DNA of 64,000 bases from Setaria digitata (taxonomy: Eukaryota > Nematoda > Chromadorea > Rhabditida > Setariidae), in assembly GCA_003640385.1 (NCBI GenBank), contig RCAB01000007.1:124001-188000 (forward strand). Direction: 5' to 3'. Within the stretch, counting starts at the first letter, position 1; each line of letters opens with the position of its first letter. The position numbers and the translations under genes are program-made. Under the pieces are notes generated by a model, which made no database searches, was not told the DNA's origin, and saw nothing but the letters and a program-made list of their open reading frames with translations. This document shows positions 13,814-27,078 of this stretch, piece by piece.

Positions 13814-15484
13814 TTATAGTCGATAAGTTTGAGCATGTTGTGTATGGCCGTCAAAAATAAATGTATTGTCGAGGGATATGTACTGATGTGTTGCTAATTT
13901 TATCACTTCCTGTGCTGCAATACCACCAATTATTGAAGCGATGACATGCAACTCAGAAGCACCATAACGACACATTTCATCGATTGCTATCTGCGGAATT
14001 TTTTCCAACATTTCACTTCTATCTCCTATCTAAAAAGCGACAGACATTGACACATATAAAGGAAAATATCAAGAATTTGCGACTAAATTAAAATGAGATC
14101 ATCATGGTTCCAAACCCGAAACTTTCATTATCTGCTACCACTGACGACTTCTTGATAAGGAACTCAAAGTCATTTATTAGGCAAATAAAAACAAAGAACA
14201 TGAGAAATAGCGAGATTTTTGTTGCACAGCTCTAAATGGGTTCATCAGCTCTACAGCCAATGAAAAGTGAAGCGCTTTTTCAGCTATTCATAACCTCGAC
14301 TTCTTAGTCTTCTTGCTTGCGTTCAAATTCGTAGTAATATGAATCCAGTGAAAGAATCTAATCAGTGTTCTGGAACTCAGTGAAATTTGAAATAAATTCC
14401 TCTTTTACTAACAGTGATGAAAATATTCCTGCAATATTCTATTGAAGGAAAACAGAAATAAAGATTTAATATGATCTAAGAAGAACGCACTTTAGTCTCT
14501 GCGATCAAGTCCACTACTCTTGCTTTAAGATCATAAGCATCTATTGTGCACGGTACACCATTTGTACCTGGGAATCTCGACTTTTCGGAATGAAACCTTA
14601 AACAATCAGCAATTACTAATTGTATTTGAGAACCAGTACTAATAACTCAAAAGCCCTAGAAGACAAGTATTTTGAAAAATTATATAAATTGTGCACAAAA
14701 CTCGTAAAGGAACGTAAGAAGTGTAGAAAAATGCTTGCTTACCTATCAATAGCTCGTAGCAAAATGTACCAAATGCCCGGTGGTATTTTAGGTATGCCTG
14801 TTATGGAATTAGGTTCAAAATCTGCATTGCGTACATCATTGAACACTTCCTGAAAACTTGCCCAGTAAATCATCAATTCCGTAAATAGTCGTTCATTTTG
14901 TATATTCCATGAAAGCTTGCTTTATAAATTCAATTACCATTCATTGTAATAAAAGTTATGGATAGGTTGACAGTCCGTTCTTATAGCACATAAAAACACA
15001 GTGTATTTTTCAAGTTGTCAGGACAAAAGTCCACTACAGGTTTTGTTTTATGACCTAGTTAGAAATGAACCTCCAACGATGATTTTATTTCCTGACCAAT
15101 TGTCGTTCCATGCTGCACTCGTAGAAATGCAGCCTTTCTACAGAAAAATTCACAGTCAGGATATTTAATGATGTCATTTCGTATACCTCTTTCAGCAAGG
15201 ATTTTGCGAACATGATTCATCACCTGTAAGATTAACAACAATGCACCTAATTTTTACATTATGTCTAATCATGCTGACAACAAATCTCTTGCATAATTCT
15301 CTCCATTCTCTGGCATTACCTGACAACAGTTTTCACTAGCCTAGGAAATAGAAGTTAATTTAATCTATAAAACAAGCTGTCCTTCCGGAACTTAGTTGAC
15401 TGCTAGTCTTCACATAGTTAGAATTTCTAGAAACAAGCCTTTTCAGAACAAAGCAAGATGGAATTGTAGAGCCTCAACTCCAAC

Positions 15485-15521
<37 letters not shown>

Positions 15522-17598
15522 AAACCTCTTCTGCATCCTGTTTGGCTTGTTCACGAAACTTCGTAGCTAAAAGAACATAGCTTTTCGAGTCACTAATCAT
15601 ATCAGGCAAACTACCCCGTAAAGGTAAAACTTCATGAGCAATCACAAAACGTCGTAAGGCTGCTGTCAATAACCAGAATTGTGACAGATCTGGTTGTTGA
15701 GCCTTCGGATGGTTAAGCAATTCCTTCACTTCCAGAGGTATCTAAAAGTGAAAAATAAGCCACTCTGACCTGAATTAAACATTCCAAATGAACATTGTGG
15801 AAAATTACGATGTTATAAATATCCTGTCATAAAGACCAACTGTTGTTCTCCTTAATGAGCGAACTATTGCCGCGTGACCTTCGGCAAAATTTTCTTCCCG
15901 AAGTGATCCATTTTCTGGATGTGGCTTCCGTAATGACATGAAAATCTAAACAAAAAATCACTTAAAAAATATTAACAGCAACAAGTAATGAAGTTCGTAA
16001 CAACAAGACTCTGAAAAATTTATCTTAAAAACGTAGCAAAAAAAAAACCCGCCGTTTCAAACACTTTCCTTTTTTCACGATCATCCGGAAAATCATCTTG
16101 GCCATATTTCTCTCGCCACAAAGTGAGCGCTTTTAGAAATAAAATTAAATATGGAGTGTGTGAATGAGCTTCGTAATGCATTTGGTTCAAATCCGTTGAC
16201 ACGGCCAAATCACTTAATTCCGGAAACGGACAGTCAAGCCTGAATACCATAAAATGACTACCAGCGCGAGGATTCCACACCTGCAACCATACCTCAGGAC
16301 TTGGGACATAGTTTACCCCCCACCTACACAACTTGGCTATTTTGTCCGGACTGACTTTTTAACAATAGAAGGATTTGAAGCATTCATAAAAGAGAAGGAA
16401 AAATCCAACTGTTAAAGTAACTCATGTGTCCAATTAAAAGACGTGAAGAAAACAAAAAGAAAGTTTTCATATCAATGGAGACAATTTATGCTACCTTAAA
16501 TCAGGCAGTACATTTTCCTCATGTGTATCGATAATCGTATGCTCCTGCACGGATATTCGTACAAACCCAACTAGGCCATATGCCCTGCAATTATTATAAG
16601 AATTAATGTTTATATGTTCTTAAAACTGAAGTATTTTCTATATTGAAAAGCAGAATCAAAGGATAAGAAATTGTGTAATGCAAAATCGCTATATAATGTC
16701 GAAGATTTTTTCCCCAAGCCTTTTAAAGTCTCAGAATTAGTAATCCTCAAATTATCACACCTCCAAGACATTACTGTGAATTTCAAGTATTCAAGCACAA
16801 TTCTAGGATTAATACTGCACCATAAAATCCTAACCTTGCATGCACAAAAGGAATATTTCTTTCAAACAAAATTTCATTTATTTGTGCAGCAATGTCAATA
16901 TTCAAATTGCAGCCAACGACGACGGTAAACTGTTTTAGAAAATCTATGTCTCTGGCAATGATATCTTCGGGATTCCCTAAATCAAAACCTCCTTGCACTG
17001 ATGGATTGAGTTCCTGAAAATATCGAAGTTAATAAACCTCTTAAGTGATTTCTTAATCTCTAGAATTGCTATCAAATCTAACTTCTAGAGATATTTAATG
17101 TTTCATTGTTTGAAACATGATATAACAGAACCTTATTGGTTTAATGTTATGAGTGCCACCAGTGAAGATAGTTAATGCTTACTGCAAAATAACAACGTCT
17201 ATATCTATAAGATCCAAAACAACTCATTTTGTATGATTATATCGAACACTTAAAAACCCTTTTTATCAAACATAATAGATAAAGCAACGAGCGAAAAAAA
17301 AAAAAAAAAAAAATGTATATCTATAATCATGTACCATAAGCAATCGCATTGCAGCCTTCGCTCTCGGCTGACCGATTTCATCGTCAAGAAAAAAATTACT
17401 GCCTAAATCCGGCTTGCATACAATTGCCGAATCAACGATATACACCGACTTGATACCCGCAAGTACCAAACTTTTAATAATTTCACATCCCAAAGCAGAT
17501 GCGCTCAATACGCATACACTCGTGTGCTCAATACAGGACTGACCCTCATCTCCCCAGAGACGAATTTGTCGATCGTAACGTACATCGTCACGCACCAT
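13814..17598 (-). CDS. ula-1: NEDD8-activating enzyme E1 regulatory subunit (APP-BP1/NAE1/ULA-1)
   Basis: ULA-1 pairs with the catalytic RFL-1/UBA3 subunit to adenylate NEDD8, the first step in cullin neddylation. Ten exons join in phase: 17598-17335, 17013-16835, 16584-16495, 16239-16065, 15945-15841, 15741-15526, 15223-15071, 14849-14743, 14596-14491 and 14029-13814. They give 536 residues, close to the roughly 534 of the human protein. Landmarks, all collinear with NAE1, are YDRQIRLWGDEGQ near residue 10, the nucleotide-fold segment SALGCEIIKSLVLAGI, NFFLDDEIGQPRAKAAMRL, RLDCPFPEL with HSHTPY, LPLRGSLPDMISDS, LLRAIDRFH and the C-terminal CRYGASELH with GGIAAQEVIK. As in the family, there is no catalytic E1 cysteine domain. 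The ATG has AAAA before it, and a TTTTTCAG acceptor lies 42 bases upstream (exon start 17640), suiting either spliced-leader addition or an upstream untranslated exon. The exon 4 end was chosen by alignment to the family (AAA before GTGTTT). Confidence 0.97.
15489..15518 (+). repeat. Poly(A) run of 30 bases in a ula-1 intron
   Basis: This lies in the intron between ula-1 exons 6 and 7, where it reads as poly(T) in the transcript, immediately after the exon 6 donor at 15525. A similar run at 17294-17313 sits just inside intron 1. Confidence 0.9.
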
Positions 17599-17640
17599 TT
17601 TTGTCTCAGATGGAATTACTGACTTTCTCCGCAAAGAATA

Positions 17641-19766
17641 CTGAAAAAGACACAAGAAAGCATATTCTAGAATCTTAGTGAACTCCATAGAAAAAACTAC
17701 GTTCTCATACAGATGTACAATAACAGGACTAAATAAGTTAAGGTACACAACAAAGTGCCATAAGCTGTGTAACTAGCACTGTTCGACGATATAAAATAAA
17801 GTTAGTGCATAATTTCAGTGAGTGCTAGTAAGCTACTAATAATGAGGGGTAGCGAATAACACAGTACAAATGTACCAATCTAAAAGTCACGAAAAAAGTC
17901 GTTTCCACAATGTGCCAGAGAGAAAGAGAAAAAACTGTGGATAATCTGGCTTAAGAACTTCTATTCAGATCAAGATCTTCCGTACCTTTCTCTGCTCTCA
18001 CATTCACAACTAACTTAATATCCTTCGTTCACTAATGACACGCCGCCGACTCACTCCGGAAATTCGTCACAAAAGCCTCAACTACAACAAGAAAACGGAA
18101 CAGTTGCATGCCCGTTGCATGATACGAACAGGTTGGAATGTATCTTTTGGGTGAGTATTTGTCACTTATGGATTATTAAAAGTATCGAGAGGTCGCGGGG
18201 CTTCTGCTGCATCATTGGGCTAATTGCAATTCAACTTGAAAAGCACACCAGCAGTATTCACAAACACGCCAGTTTACTTCTTCACTGTGTCTCAAAGTAG
18301 TGAATTTCCTATAAACATACAAGAATTTTATTGCATTAAAATTTCTGCCTAATAAACATTGCGTGGAAAGTTTGACAAGGAAAAACGTAACTCGTGATTT
18401 TATTCTCAAGAATTTACCTTAGTACGGTCCTTTCGGACTTATTTTTTATTACAATATTGCACAGATTTAAGTCTCTCTGAGTCTTCGTTATCATGAAATT
18501 TATTATTAGATTTGTAGCTTAGAAATATAGCAACCATTTGCCTAGCAAACGGAAAATGAGAAAGTTTGGAACTATAACTTACACGATAATTGAGAATTCG
18601 TCAAAAAAAAAAAATAGCTTATCTAAAAGTGAACTGATCCAAAAAAAAAACCGAGTTTTCCGGTGCCTCAAGTTCTCTTTACTGAACCAGTAAGACAGAA
18701 GGCGTTAATTTGTATATCCGTTTTCTTGACTAACGTTTGAAGTGCTTCCAATAAGACAATAAGAGATGGAGACTTTGTCATTTCTTAGATTGTAACAAGC
18801 TGATAATATGCATGTAAGTAGTGCTTTCTCATTTTTGCTTATTAAGAAGAAGGTAGTGGGAGAAGTGCGGAAAAAAAAAAAGGAGAAAGGAGATGAGAGT
18901 CTTGACTACCGAAGGCTAGAGGAGCAGATGAATTCGCAGATCGATTTCCAAATTTGCGTTGTGTGAAATGGGAAGGGTTCTAGATGCCCCATTTCTAAAT
19001 AGTGTGAAGAGCTTCAACAGAAAGCTTTCACTATATAAGATAGAATCTCCACTCTCGACTTGTTATTCGGTTGCTCAGTTGTCTCATTCAGTCATTTCTT
19101 TCATGAAAGTTACTTGCTGTGATAGAAGGGGATTTTTTTTGATGAATTATTACAGCATATCATAATGCTTATTTATGCTTGAATATTCATTTCTGAAGGC
19201 AACTTTTAAACGTTCCCAATATTTGAATCCCAAATATAGCAATCATTGAGGAAGTAATTCTGGTCTGTTGATATTTAAATTAAAAGTGATGTTTAGAAAT
19301 ACTTTATTTAGGGGGCTTTTAATATACAGGTACTCGGAACTTGACTAAATCAGCATAATTACTGAATATTCGGGCAATTCATCCCAGATAGATGGCACTG
19401 TTAAAGGCGGTTGCCTTCTTTGCAAGCGCAAATGACGTATCATTGTCCCTCTTATTCTCAAACTACACACAGATTTTTTAAATTCCTATGAGAACTTCGT
19501 TCTCTTAGTGAAATTAAATTTAGCAGGATGATATTAAGGCATTTTTTGCACAAAGTCATCTTATCGAATCTTGCTGCAAAGACTTGTTCAACGTACTGAG
19601 TGATCAGGCCGAGTCGAGCATCTGTCAACTACTATTCCAGCAAGAATCAATTTTGCTCTTCCATTTTAAAACTCAGTAAGACTGTGGTGATATTTTCAGA
19701 TAATTTTGTTATTGATACGTAGAGATACGAATTTTCGGAAGGTCGAGAAGTTGGAAGTCGAAGTGC
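17641..19766. promoter_or_regulatory. Shared upstream region of ula-1 and the ligand-gated channel gene
   Basis: The two genes are divergent and share about 2.1-2.2 kb of upstream DNA. I see no coding exon here. The segment around 18040-18160 is richer in G and C than its surroundings (CGCCGCCGACTCACTCCGG) and ends at a GTGAGT donor-like site at 18150-18155. It could be an untranslated first exon or the core promoter of the channel gene. No specific factor site is claimed. Confidence 0.4.
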
Positions 19767-22700
19767 ATGACGTTACTTGTGTTACTGTGCACTTGCATAA
19801 TTGTTAGTGGAAAGGAAATTCATTCACACTACAATAAATATGGAATTCCATTCAATCATACGTAATTATTTTGTAGACTAGTTTTCTTTTTTTTTTGGTA
19901 GGATTTTATTGTCAAAGCCTGCAGTTGTGTAGATTAACATTCTCATTAGAGATATTGTTAACGTTGTGAAAGAGCTTAACATGTTTCATTCAATCCAGTT
20001 GCTCATAAGTTACGTCTTACAGCATTTATTAGACCGATAAACTTTATGGCTTTCTATAAACTGAATTTTGAACATAACATTTATGAGAGTTATTGAATAT
20101 CTTTCAGAATATCCAGTTTCAAAATTATTTAAAAATGCTTCCAGTGGCATAATTTTTACATCACTATTTATTATGTGATACATATGACGAAGTTTTCAAA
20201 TATATTTTAAAATACAATGCCTGTGACGTATTCTGAAGCATTTAAGACAATTATCTATAAATGAAATAATGTGCTTTTTAGTTGGAAATTCTTATTAAAG
20301 CACTGGAATTCAGGGATAATGACGGAATTGAGAAGAGCTACCTCACTGATAAGCGAGCAATTAGGAACGATAAAAAATGCGCCAATGATGCACTGATTAT
20401 TACTGAACTGTTACGTGGTTATGATAAACATAAAATACCTGGTGGAAATAATGTACAAGTTTCCGTCGAGGTATTTCTTCTTTGTAGGGACGTATTGTTG
20501 CAACGAGAATGATAATAAAAGACAGAAGTTAAGTGAAAAGAAGATTCAACCATTCGTTTTAATCTGGATTGTGAATTTTCGCCATCTAAAACCTTAATTT
20601 CCTGCAGATTTGGGTCCAAGAGGTCTCAAAAATAATCGAAATAACAAGTGAATTTGAATTGGATATCTATGTAACGGAGAAATGGATGGACCCATCATTG
20701 GCATATAGTCACATGAATCCCTGCAAAAAGTTGTTACTAGAATAATGCTATGCTCATTCATAAAAAAAAAAACCTTTATTTATTTTTTTTTCAAACACTT
20801 TCATTCACCATAATTTTGATTTCCAAAACAGCAGCCTAGTTGCTAGTTGTAAAAGTTGGAATATTTTCTTCATATTGCTAAAATTGTCTGTAATTTTAGG
20901 AATATGTCGGTAGATGGCGGTAAAATATTACCTCAAATATGGAATCCACATGCTTGTTTCGTGAATAGTAAAGATGCTTCAATTCATCGTAGCCCTTTCA
21001 GCAATATTTTTTTACAAATTTATAGTGACGGTAATGTATGGCATAATTACAGGTTCATTTTCGAAAAAAATTTTTGGTATTTCCATAATCGCAAAACATA
21101 AAATTCAGTGATCAAATCTTGAGTTATGGTTGAATGATTGCAAATTATTTTATGATAAAATAACTCTTTATATGAATAGTTTAAAAGGGAATCCTTACTT
21201 ACTTTTCTTGCCTTTCCAGGCCTGATTCTCGACCATCAATCAATTAAAAATTTCCAGGATTAAGTTAACAGGTCCATGTTTCAATGCTCTACGGACATTT
21301 CCCATAGATAAACAACGATGCATGTTATTTTACGAATCATTCAATCATAATTATGACCAGGTCCCTCTTATTGTCTTTCTAAAATGAATCATTCATTAAT
21401 ATAAATGATGAAAATGCTGATAACTAGTTTATTCGGCAACTTATTTGTTAATCGAGAATAAGAATAAAGATATAATTCGGGTTAGGAAGCTATATCTCTT
21501 GTTAAGGTTTTACAAGGTTAATTTTTTAAAAGCTCTGTCAAATTATCAGAAGATTTTCTCCTGATCGATATGTGAGATGGATCAATTCAAGCATCTGTTT
21601 TGACTATTTTTGAGCTTGGAATAAAGAAAAGTTATAACATTTATAACTACTGAAGTGTTTCATATTTCATCCAAAAAAAAAAAAAAGAGGTAATTTCGTT
21701 TCCCATTTCAGGTAGCAATGGAATGGACAGAAACAGCTCCACCGATAACAATCCTGAAGGAAAATATAACCCTGCCCGATTATGTACTCGTTGATTATAC
21801 CGCATCCAGTGTCAGGCGTGTAAGTTATTCTAATTTTTTTTTTTCTTTTTTTTTTTGTCTTTTTTAATTCTCACATGAACGAATGAAACAGTGACTTGAC
21901 GGCTATTTCTTTTTTCTATGGAATAAAAGATGATCGTAGAAGATTCTCAACAGCCAAGCAAGACATTTGCTTGGATTATTTGGTCTTCTTCAGGATTTGG
22001 AATTTCATAAGCTTTTTATTTATTTATTTATTTTCAGTCCATTTTCAGCTCTATCCACCAGGAATGTGGAACGAATTAGTCGCTACTTTCACATTTCAAC
22101 GCCTTTATGGTTTCTATATCTTACAGGTTGCACTCGGTGTTTTTCGACAATTCTAACAAACTCTTCATGCGGGCTTGATGAGGGAAGACTTCTTGCATCA
22201 TTCTTTATTCAAAATTTGTTCGGATGCTCATAAGCCTCATTTCTTTGCTTAGAGTGAAATTCATTTAAATCGTCCTGTTCTTTCAGGTCTATGTCCCAGC
22301 ATACATTTCTGTGTTCATATCATGGGTAAATTGACTTTTTTTTTCAGCCTGAACTAAATTAAAAAATCTTAAATAAACAAATGCTCTGCAGTTGTTGACT
22401 GAAGATTTGTTTTTGTCAACACTTCTTGGCATCACTTCGCATTGTTTTTTCTTCTACTCTAGCTTAATTAGTTTATTTTCTCGAAATCCTTTTACTCCTG
22501 CTAAATTTGTTATAAATTAAGAATTTATTCATTTGCAATAAGAAAGTGAAGTTCATCTTTACTAAATATATTGCATATTATTGTAGGTTTCATTTTATGT
22601 CGGGCCTAATCTTCCTTCAAGAACAATAGTTGGCGTGAATTCACTCCTTGCTCTCACGTGAGAATCTCGTCCTTTTTTATTCAAATCATAGAGTAAAAAT

Positions 22701-23578
22701 ATTTAGAAAATGTCAGAATCAAAGCTCGTGAAACCATAAACGCAATACGTTTTTGTATGTAAGTGAGAAAATTGCAACTTTACCGTAGGGAAAAGCTGTA
22801 TAGTGAATTTGAAGTTAGGTATATACCGTTTTCAGATTTCAATTCGGATCCGTTGTGAGCAATTTGCCGAAAACTAGTGATGTGAAAGGTAAAAAAAGTT
22901 GTTCAATGATAATTCCAAAACACTAAGAATGGAAAAATATTGCTGAAAGCAAATGAAATAGAAGTTTCAAGTCTTTCTTTTGGCATATTTAGCACATTAT
23001 TTTAACTCAGTATTTGTTTCAGCAATAGATGTTTGGATTTTAAGTTCAATGGCTTTCATATTTGCATCATTGATAGAGCTCGCTGCAGTAGGATATATGC
23101 GGCGAAATGGGTCTACCATTACAGTTCGGTCTGTTTCTCAGCAATTAATAATTTTAAGCAAAGTTAGCTTGAGTGCACTTCAATATAAAATTAACTTAAA
23201 ACACATGCTAAAACTTTTTTTTTTTTTTGCTGTGCACCAATGGAATTCTGTGGTGTACAGCAAAAAAAACTAACGTGGAAGTATGGAATTATCCATGCTA
23301 AAATTTTTTTGGCCAATTACGAAACTTCTTTCGTTTCAATTTTCAGATGTAACTGTTCGATATTTTGCTTAAAATGCCCAATATGGACAGCGAATAAATT
23401 GGATAGGGTAAGTTAAGCTAATTTTCTCTCTCAATATAACTTTTTCACAGTGGTCACTTTCAAGTTTTTGGACGAAGAAATGAATTTGAAGTCTGATTAA
23501 CTCCAGATATCATCGATAATATTCCCGGCTTTCTTTATTGTCTTCAATATATGGTATTGGTTTTTCTTTCTTGGGTAA
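19767..23578 (+). CDS. Cys-loop ligand-gated ion channel subunit, probably chloride-selective (nematode LGC/GGR type)
   Basis: This is a plasma-membrane pentameric receptor subunit gated by an unknown neurotransmitter. Thirteen exons join in phase: 19767-19861, 20314-20470, 20608-20729, 20900-21052, 21258-21360, 21712-21819, 22049-22126, 22287-22325, 22587-22657, 22836-22888, 23023-23128, 23347-23407 and 23507-23578. They encode 405 residues. A signal peptide ([15 protein letters not shown]) opens the protein. The ligand domain contains [13 protein letters not shown], of the WxDxRL type, and a Cys-loop with exactly 13 residues between C183 and C197. M1 is at about 264-287. M2 follows P295-S296-R297, a variant of the PAR motif of anion channels, and reads [18 protein letters not shown]3 is at about 331-352 and M4 at 383-405. 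The stop codon directly follows M4. The M3-M4 loop is only about 30 residues and cysteine-rich ([10 protein letters not shown]). The exon 11 end is uncertain; GTCTAC at 23111 is an alternative donor. Confidence 0.92.
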
Positions 23579-24054
23579 GTATATTTTTTCAATTTCTTTA
23601 AATTTTTCTCTTCACTGCAAAGATGTTGTTTCCTTTACCTTACCATATCTAAATGCACATTAGTATGTCCCTGAACAAATACTTCATTCACGATATTACC
23701 CCTTTAAAACAAGATTAAAAGCCATTTTTCTGCTTCTCGAAAAATCTGAGGATTTGCGATGACAGTTCAGGAAAAAAAAAAAACCTTATTAGACCGTTAA
23801 TATTTAAAGACAATTTTTTGAAACTCGCTCTTTTCACAGTTAAGGAATTGAAATTCACCGAATAGTAATAGAATTAGAAAGGCAGTCCTGTTCCGGATAG
23901 ACTGTATTTGTCTCTCAGATTCCTACAAAACAACATCTGATAGTTCTATATGATTTTCAAATTTAATTACTCCTTCATTAACCATTACTGCTTTATCCTT
24001 AAAAGCTATTAACTTCGATATGTCCGATACGGTTGCCAATCTTGGGAAGATGTA

Positions 24055-24058
<4 letters not shown>

Positions 24059-24112
<54 letters not shown>
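24059..24112 (+). repeat. (CT)n microsatellite
   Basis: About 54 bases of CT dinucleotide repeat with one CTTT interruption near its left end. It reads as (GA)n on the other strand, which creates an artificial Arg-Glu open frame there. Confidence 0.97.
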
Positions 24113-24114
<2 letters not shown>

Positions 24115-27042
24115 TGTGATCAAATTGTTTCCTGTTGCTTTGGTGAATTTTGCTTTTTGGTAAACATTATTAATTAGTAAAGGTAAAAAATAAAGGAGTT
24201 CAGTGAAAATAAACCAAATAATGCTATCCTTTACTTACCTGAGCGTATTTTGCTTACTTTCTAGTTAAAATAATCTTCCGCTTAATAAGTTTAATTAAAA
24301 TATATCAATTTTCAGGCGAATAAATTAAGAAAAACAAAGAAAGTTTGGTTTTTGTGATGTCAGCTCTCTAAATGTGCAAAATTATTTCTTAAAAACAAAA
24401 GTACAACATTATTATTCAAATGGTGTGCCTTTCTATTGTATAAATCTCCTTTAATTTAGGCACCGAGTTGAATAATTTATTCATAGTGAATTAATAGTGA
24501 AAAACAGATTGAGTTTAAAGATTTATCAGTATTTGTTGATCAAAATTATCTTGTTAGGCCGAGCATTTACGTGTACAGACATTTCTTTCGCGTTATGCTT
24601 CTTATCTGAAGTGAAAAAGTTGCCACTGTTCAGGTGGCCTCACTTTTAGTAAGGCTGTTGTTTCGTTGCTATCAGAATTACACAACATTATAACTTTAAC
24701 TGAGTGATCATGAAATCAAACTGATGTGTGCAAATATTTTGGAAGATTGCGATTTTTTGAGATCAATTTAGACAAAAGAGAAAGATAAGAAAGGAAGTTG
24801 ATATTCAGCTTCTTGATAACCGGCAATATTTTTGTTAATTAGTTAGTTAATTTCAGGCGTATTATTTGGCCGATTAAGATGTCGCGTTAGAAAGAAGAGA
24901 ATTCGCTTGTAATCTGGTTATTGACTAGTGGACTCATTGTGTGAATTTTTATGTTAATGAATGAAATAGTTTAAATGGACAAGAGAAAGAAATTTTACAA
25001 CACTTAAATTTGCTGAAACAGATCTCAGATGTGTCGAACTTCAAGCAATAAGATTGTTCTTCAAGAGTTTTCTTTAACAAAGATTTCAGTTCTCTCATAT
25101 CTTGTGCATTTTGAAATCAGTTGTTGAAATCTTGTTTTATTAAGGAACGAACCATCATTTATAAATTATAAAATAATTTTTAACAGTAATGATAATAAGT
25201 AAACTTTCGATTGATTATTTTGAGGTATTAATTGGATTCAATTTCTTAATTATTTGAAATAGTTAACTAGACAGACTTAATTTAGAGTAAATAAGTTTTA
25301 TATAATAATTGAATCGTTCTTATAAGCGTTCTTCTACGAAATCTTCATGCCTTATAAACCTTTGAAACGTAGTCTTGTGATGGTTTTTTTTTTTTGCTAG
25401 GCTTTTTCTTTGTAATTACTAAGGACTGGTTACTTTTCAATGCCTGCTTTTAGTACTGCTAACTAAACTGCTGCTCTTCAACAAGGAAACAATTTCTTGT
25501 TTAATTTAAATATGAAATTTAATGGTAGTTTTTAAATTCAAATAATTTGTCTGTGAAAGACTGGATGAGTTCATCTGAGATAACTATACCACAGGCTTTA
25601 TTATAACTTCTTTTGTTTCATTCAACAACATTCTTGATCTTATGGTTTTGATCAAATGTGATTTATGATTATCCGTTATTATAATGATCCTGTTTCGCTT
25701 ATGACGTTTCGGTATAATAATTCATGCGAATGTCAAACTCTTTTTCCTTCCGCCTGAAAGATTCAAAATGAAATATTATGAATATGATTTCATCACGATG
25801 TGTATCACTTTACAATTTCTTATGCAAGAAAAGTTACGCTTGGAAATTTTTGATTAAAATCAGGCAATAGTAACCGTAGGTTGATCTCAGAGGACCCTCT
25901 GAGGTCAAGAAATGGCTTACAGAATGAGAAGAGGAGATATTTGCTGCTAATCGTTTACTCATTATGACTAATTACCAAAATTTCCACCATCCCATAGTGT
26001 AGCATCACTGATTACCCTTCGCTTCTTCAGTCTCGTGGCTTTCATTGATGATGTCTGGGCCACCTGTATCTTACACTATTTGTCTTCACTGTTTTATGAT
26101 CCATTCTGCTGAATTCAAGCAATCTGCTCTTTTACTCAGAAGCCAAAATAAAATTTACTTTTCCAAATTTACTTCTTGTCTAGAACAATGCTCATGACCC
26201 AAAACAAAGAATTAATTAAAAAATTAAAATAAAAGCGATCTAAATCATTTTGGACCCACTGCACTGAGTAATGTTCAAGCACCGTCTCATCACAAAAGTG
26301 GCGCAAAGGATGCAATTGTTCCTGTAGAGCTATTGTTGAACATTCAATCTGTTACTTGCTGGGCCGAGATTTCCAGCCTGCTCCCGCGAAGAGAAGAAGC
26401 GAGATGCGATACTTCAACCGTAATTTAATTAACTTCTCAAAGATGAATTGAGCATATCTCTTGCCGAGGTTTCTGGGCAAATGGGCGTTTTAATCGATGT
26501 TTGTATTCTAGATTTTTCAGTTGGAAGACTGATTGCGCCTGTTGAAAATCTATCGTTTATTGAACGACAACTTTCTCCTGATGGACGTACACATCTATCG
26601 TTTTGTTTCCTTTCATATTTTCTGCTGTAGTTATTTCTGCTGATTCCAAACTCTATCTCATTAATCATTTTTTTTTTTTTTTTAATTTTGAACATATAAG
26701 CAATTCTTGCTATCATTATCAGATATCACTAAGCATATCTGTTAACAACTACGCTAAATAACCATGCCTGAATTGTCAACATCACATTCTTTAATGATTC
26801 CAACCATTAATTAATTGTTTTTAATTGTGTAACTTCATATATATAATAAAATTGACATTTGCTTGTGATATCTCCATTTGTGAATTATATAAAAACTATG
26901 TTTAGATTTTACTCCTCGTTAAGCAAATGTTACTGAATTGCAATTAATACCATTTTCAATCATTTGCTAAAATTATTTATACATATGAACTTCAATCTTA
27001 TGTCAAAAAATTTGCTTAATAATTATTATCAGTTCTATAGTC

Positions 27043-27078
<36 letters not shown>
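27043..27078 (+). repeat. (TTA)12 microsatellite
   Basis: Twelve perfect TTA triplets in non-coding sequence. Confidence 0.97.

Noticed and set aside
16020..16331. Reading the whole 103-codon minus-strand frame as one ula-1 exon
   Set aside because: Alignment to the family shows that the exon starts at 16239 and ends at 16065; the flanking codons are intron.
20281..20313. Starting the second channel exon at the TTTTTAG acceptor
   Set aside because: It breaks the frame from the signal-peptide exon, whereas the TTCAG at 20309-20313 joins it exactly.
23923..24123. Minus-strand frame with an Arg-Glu repeat
   Set aside because: It is produced by the CT microsatellite.
26429..26716. Overlapping open frames on both strands
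   Set aside because: Neither has splice borders or recognisable homology; the higher G+C content alone keeps the frames open.
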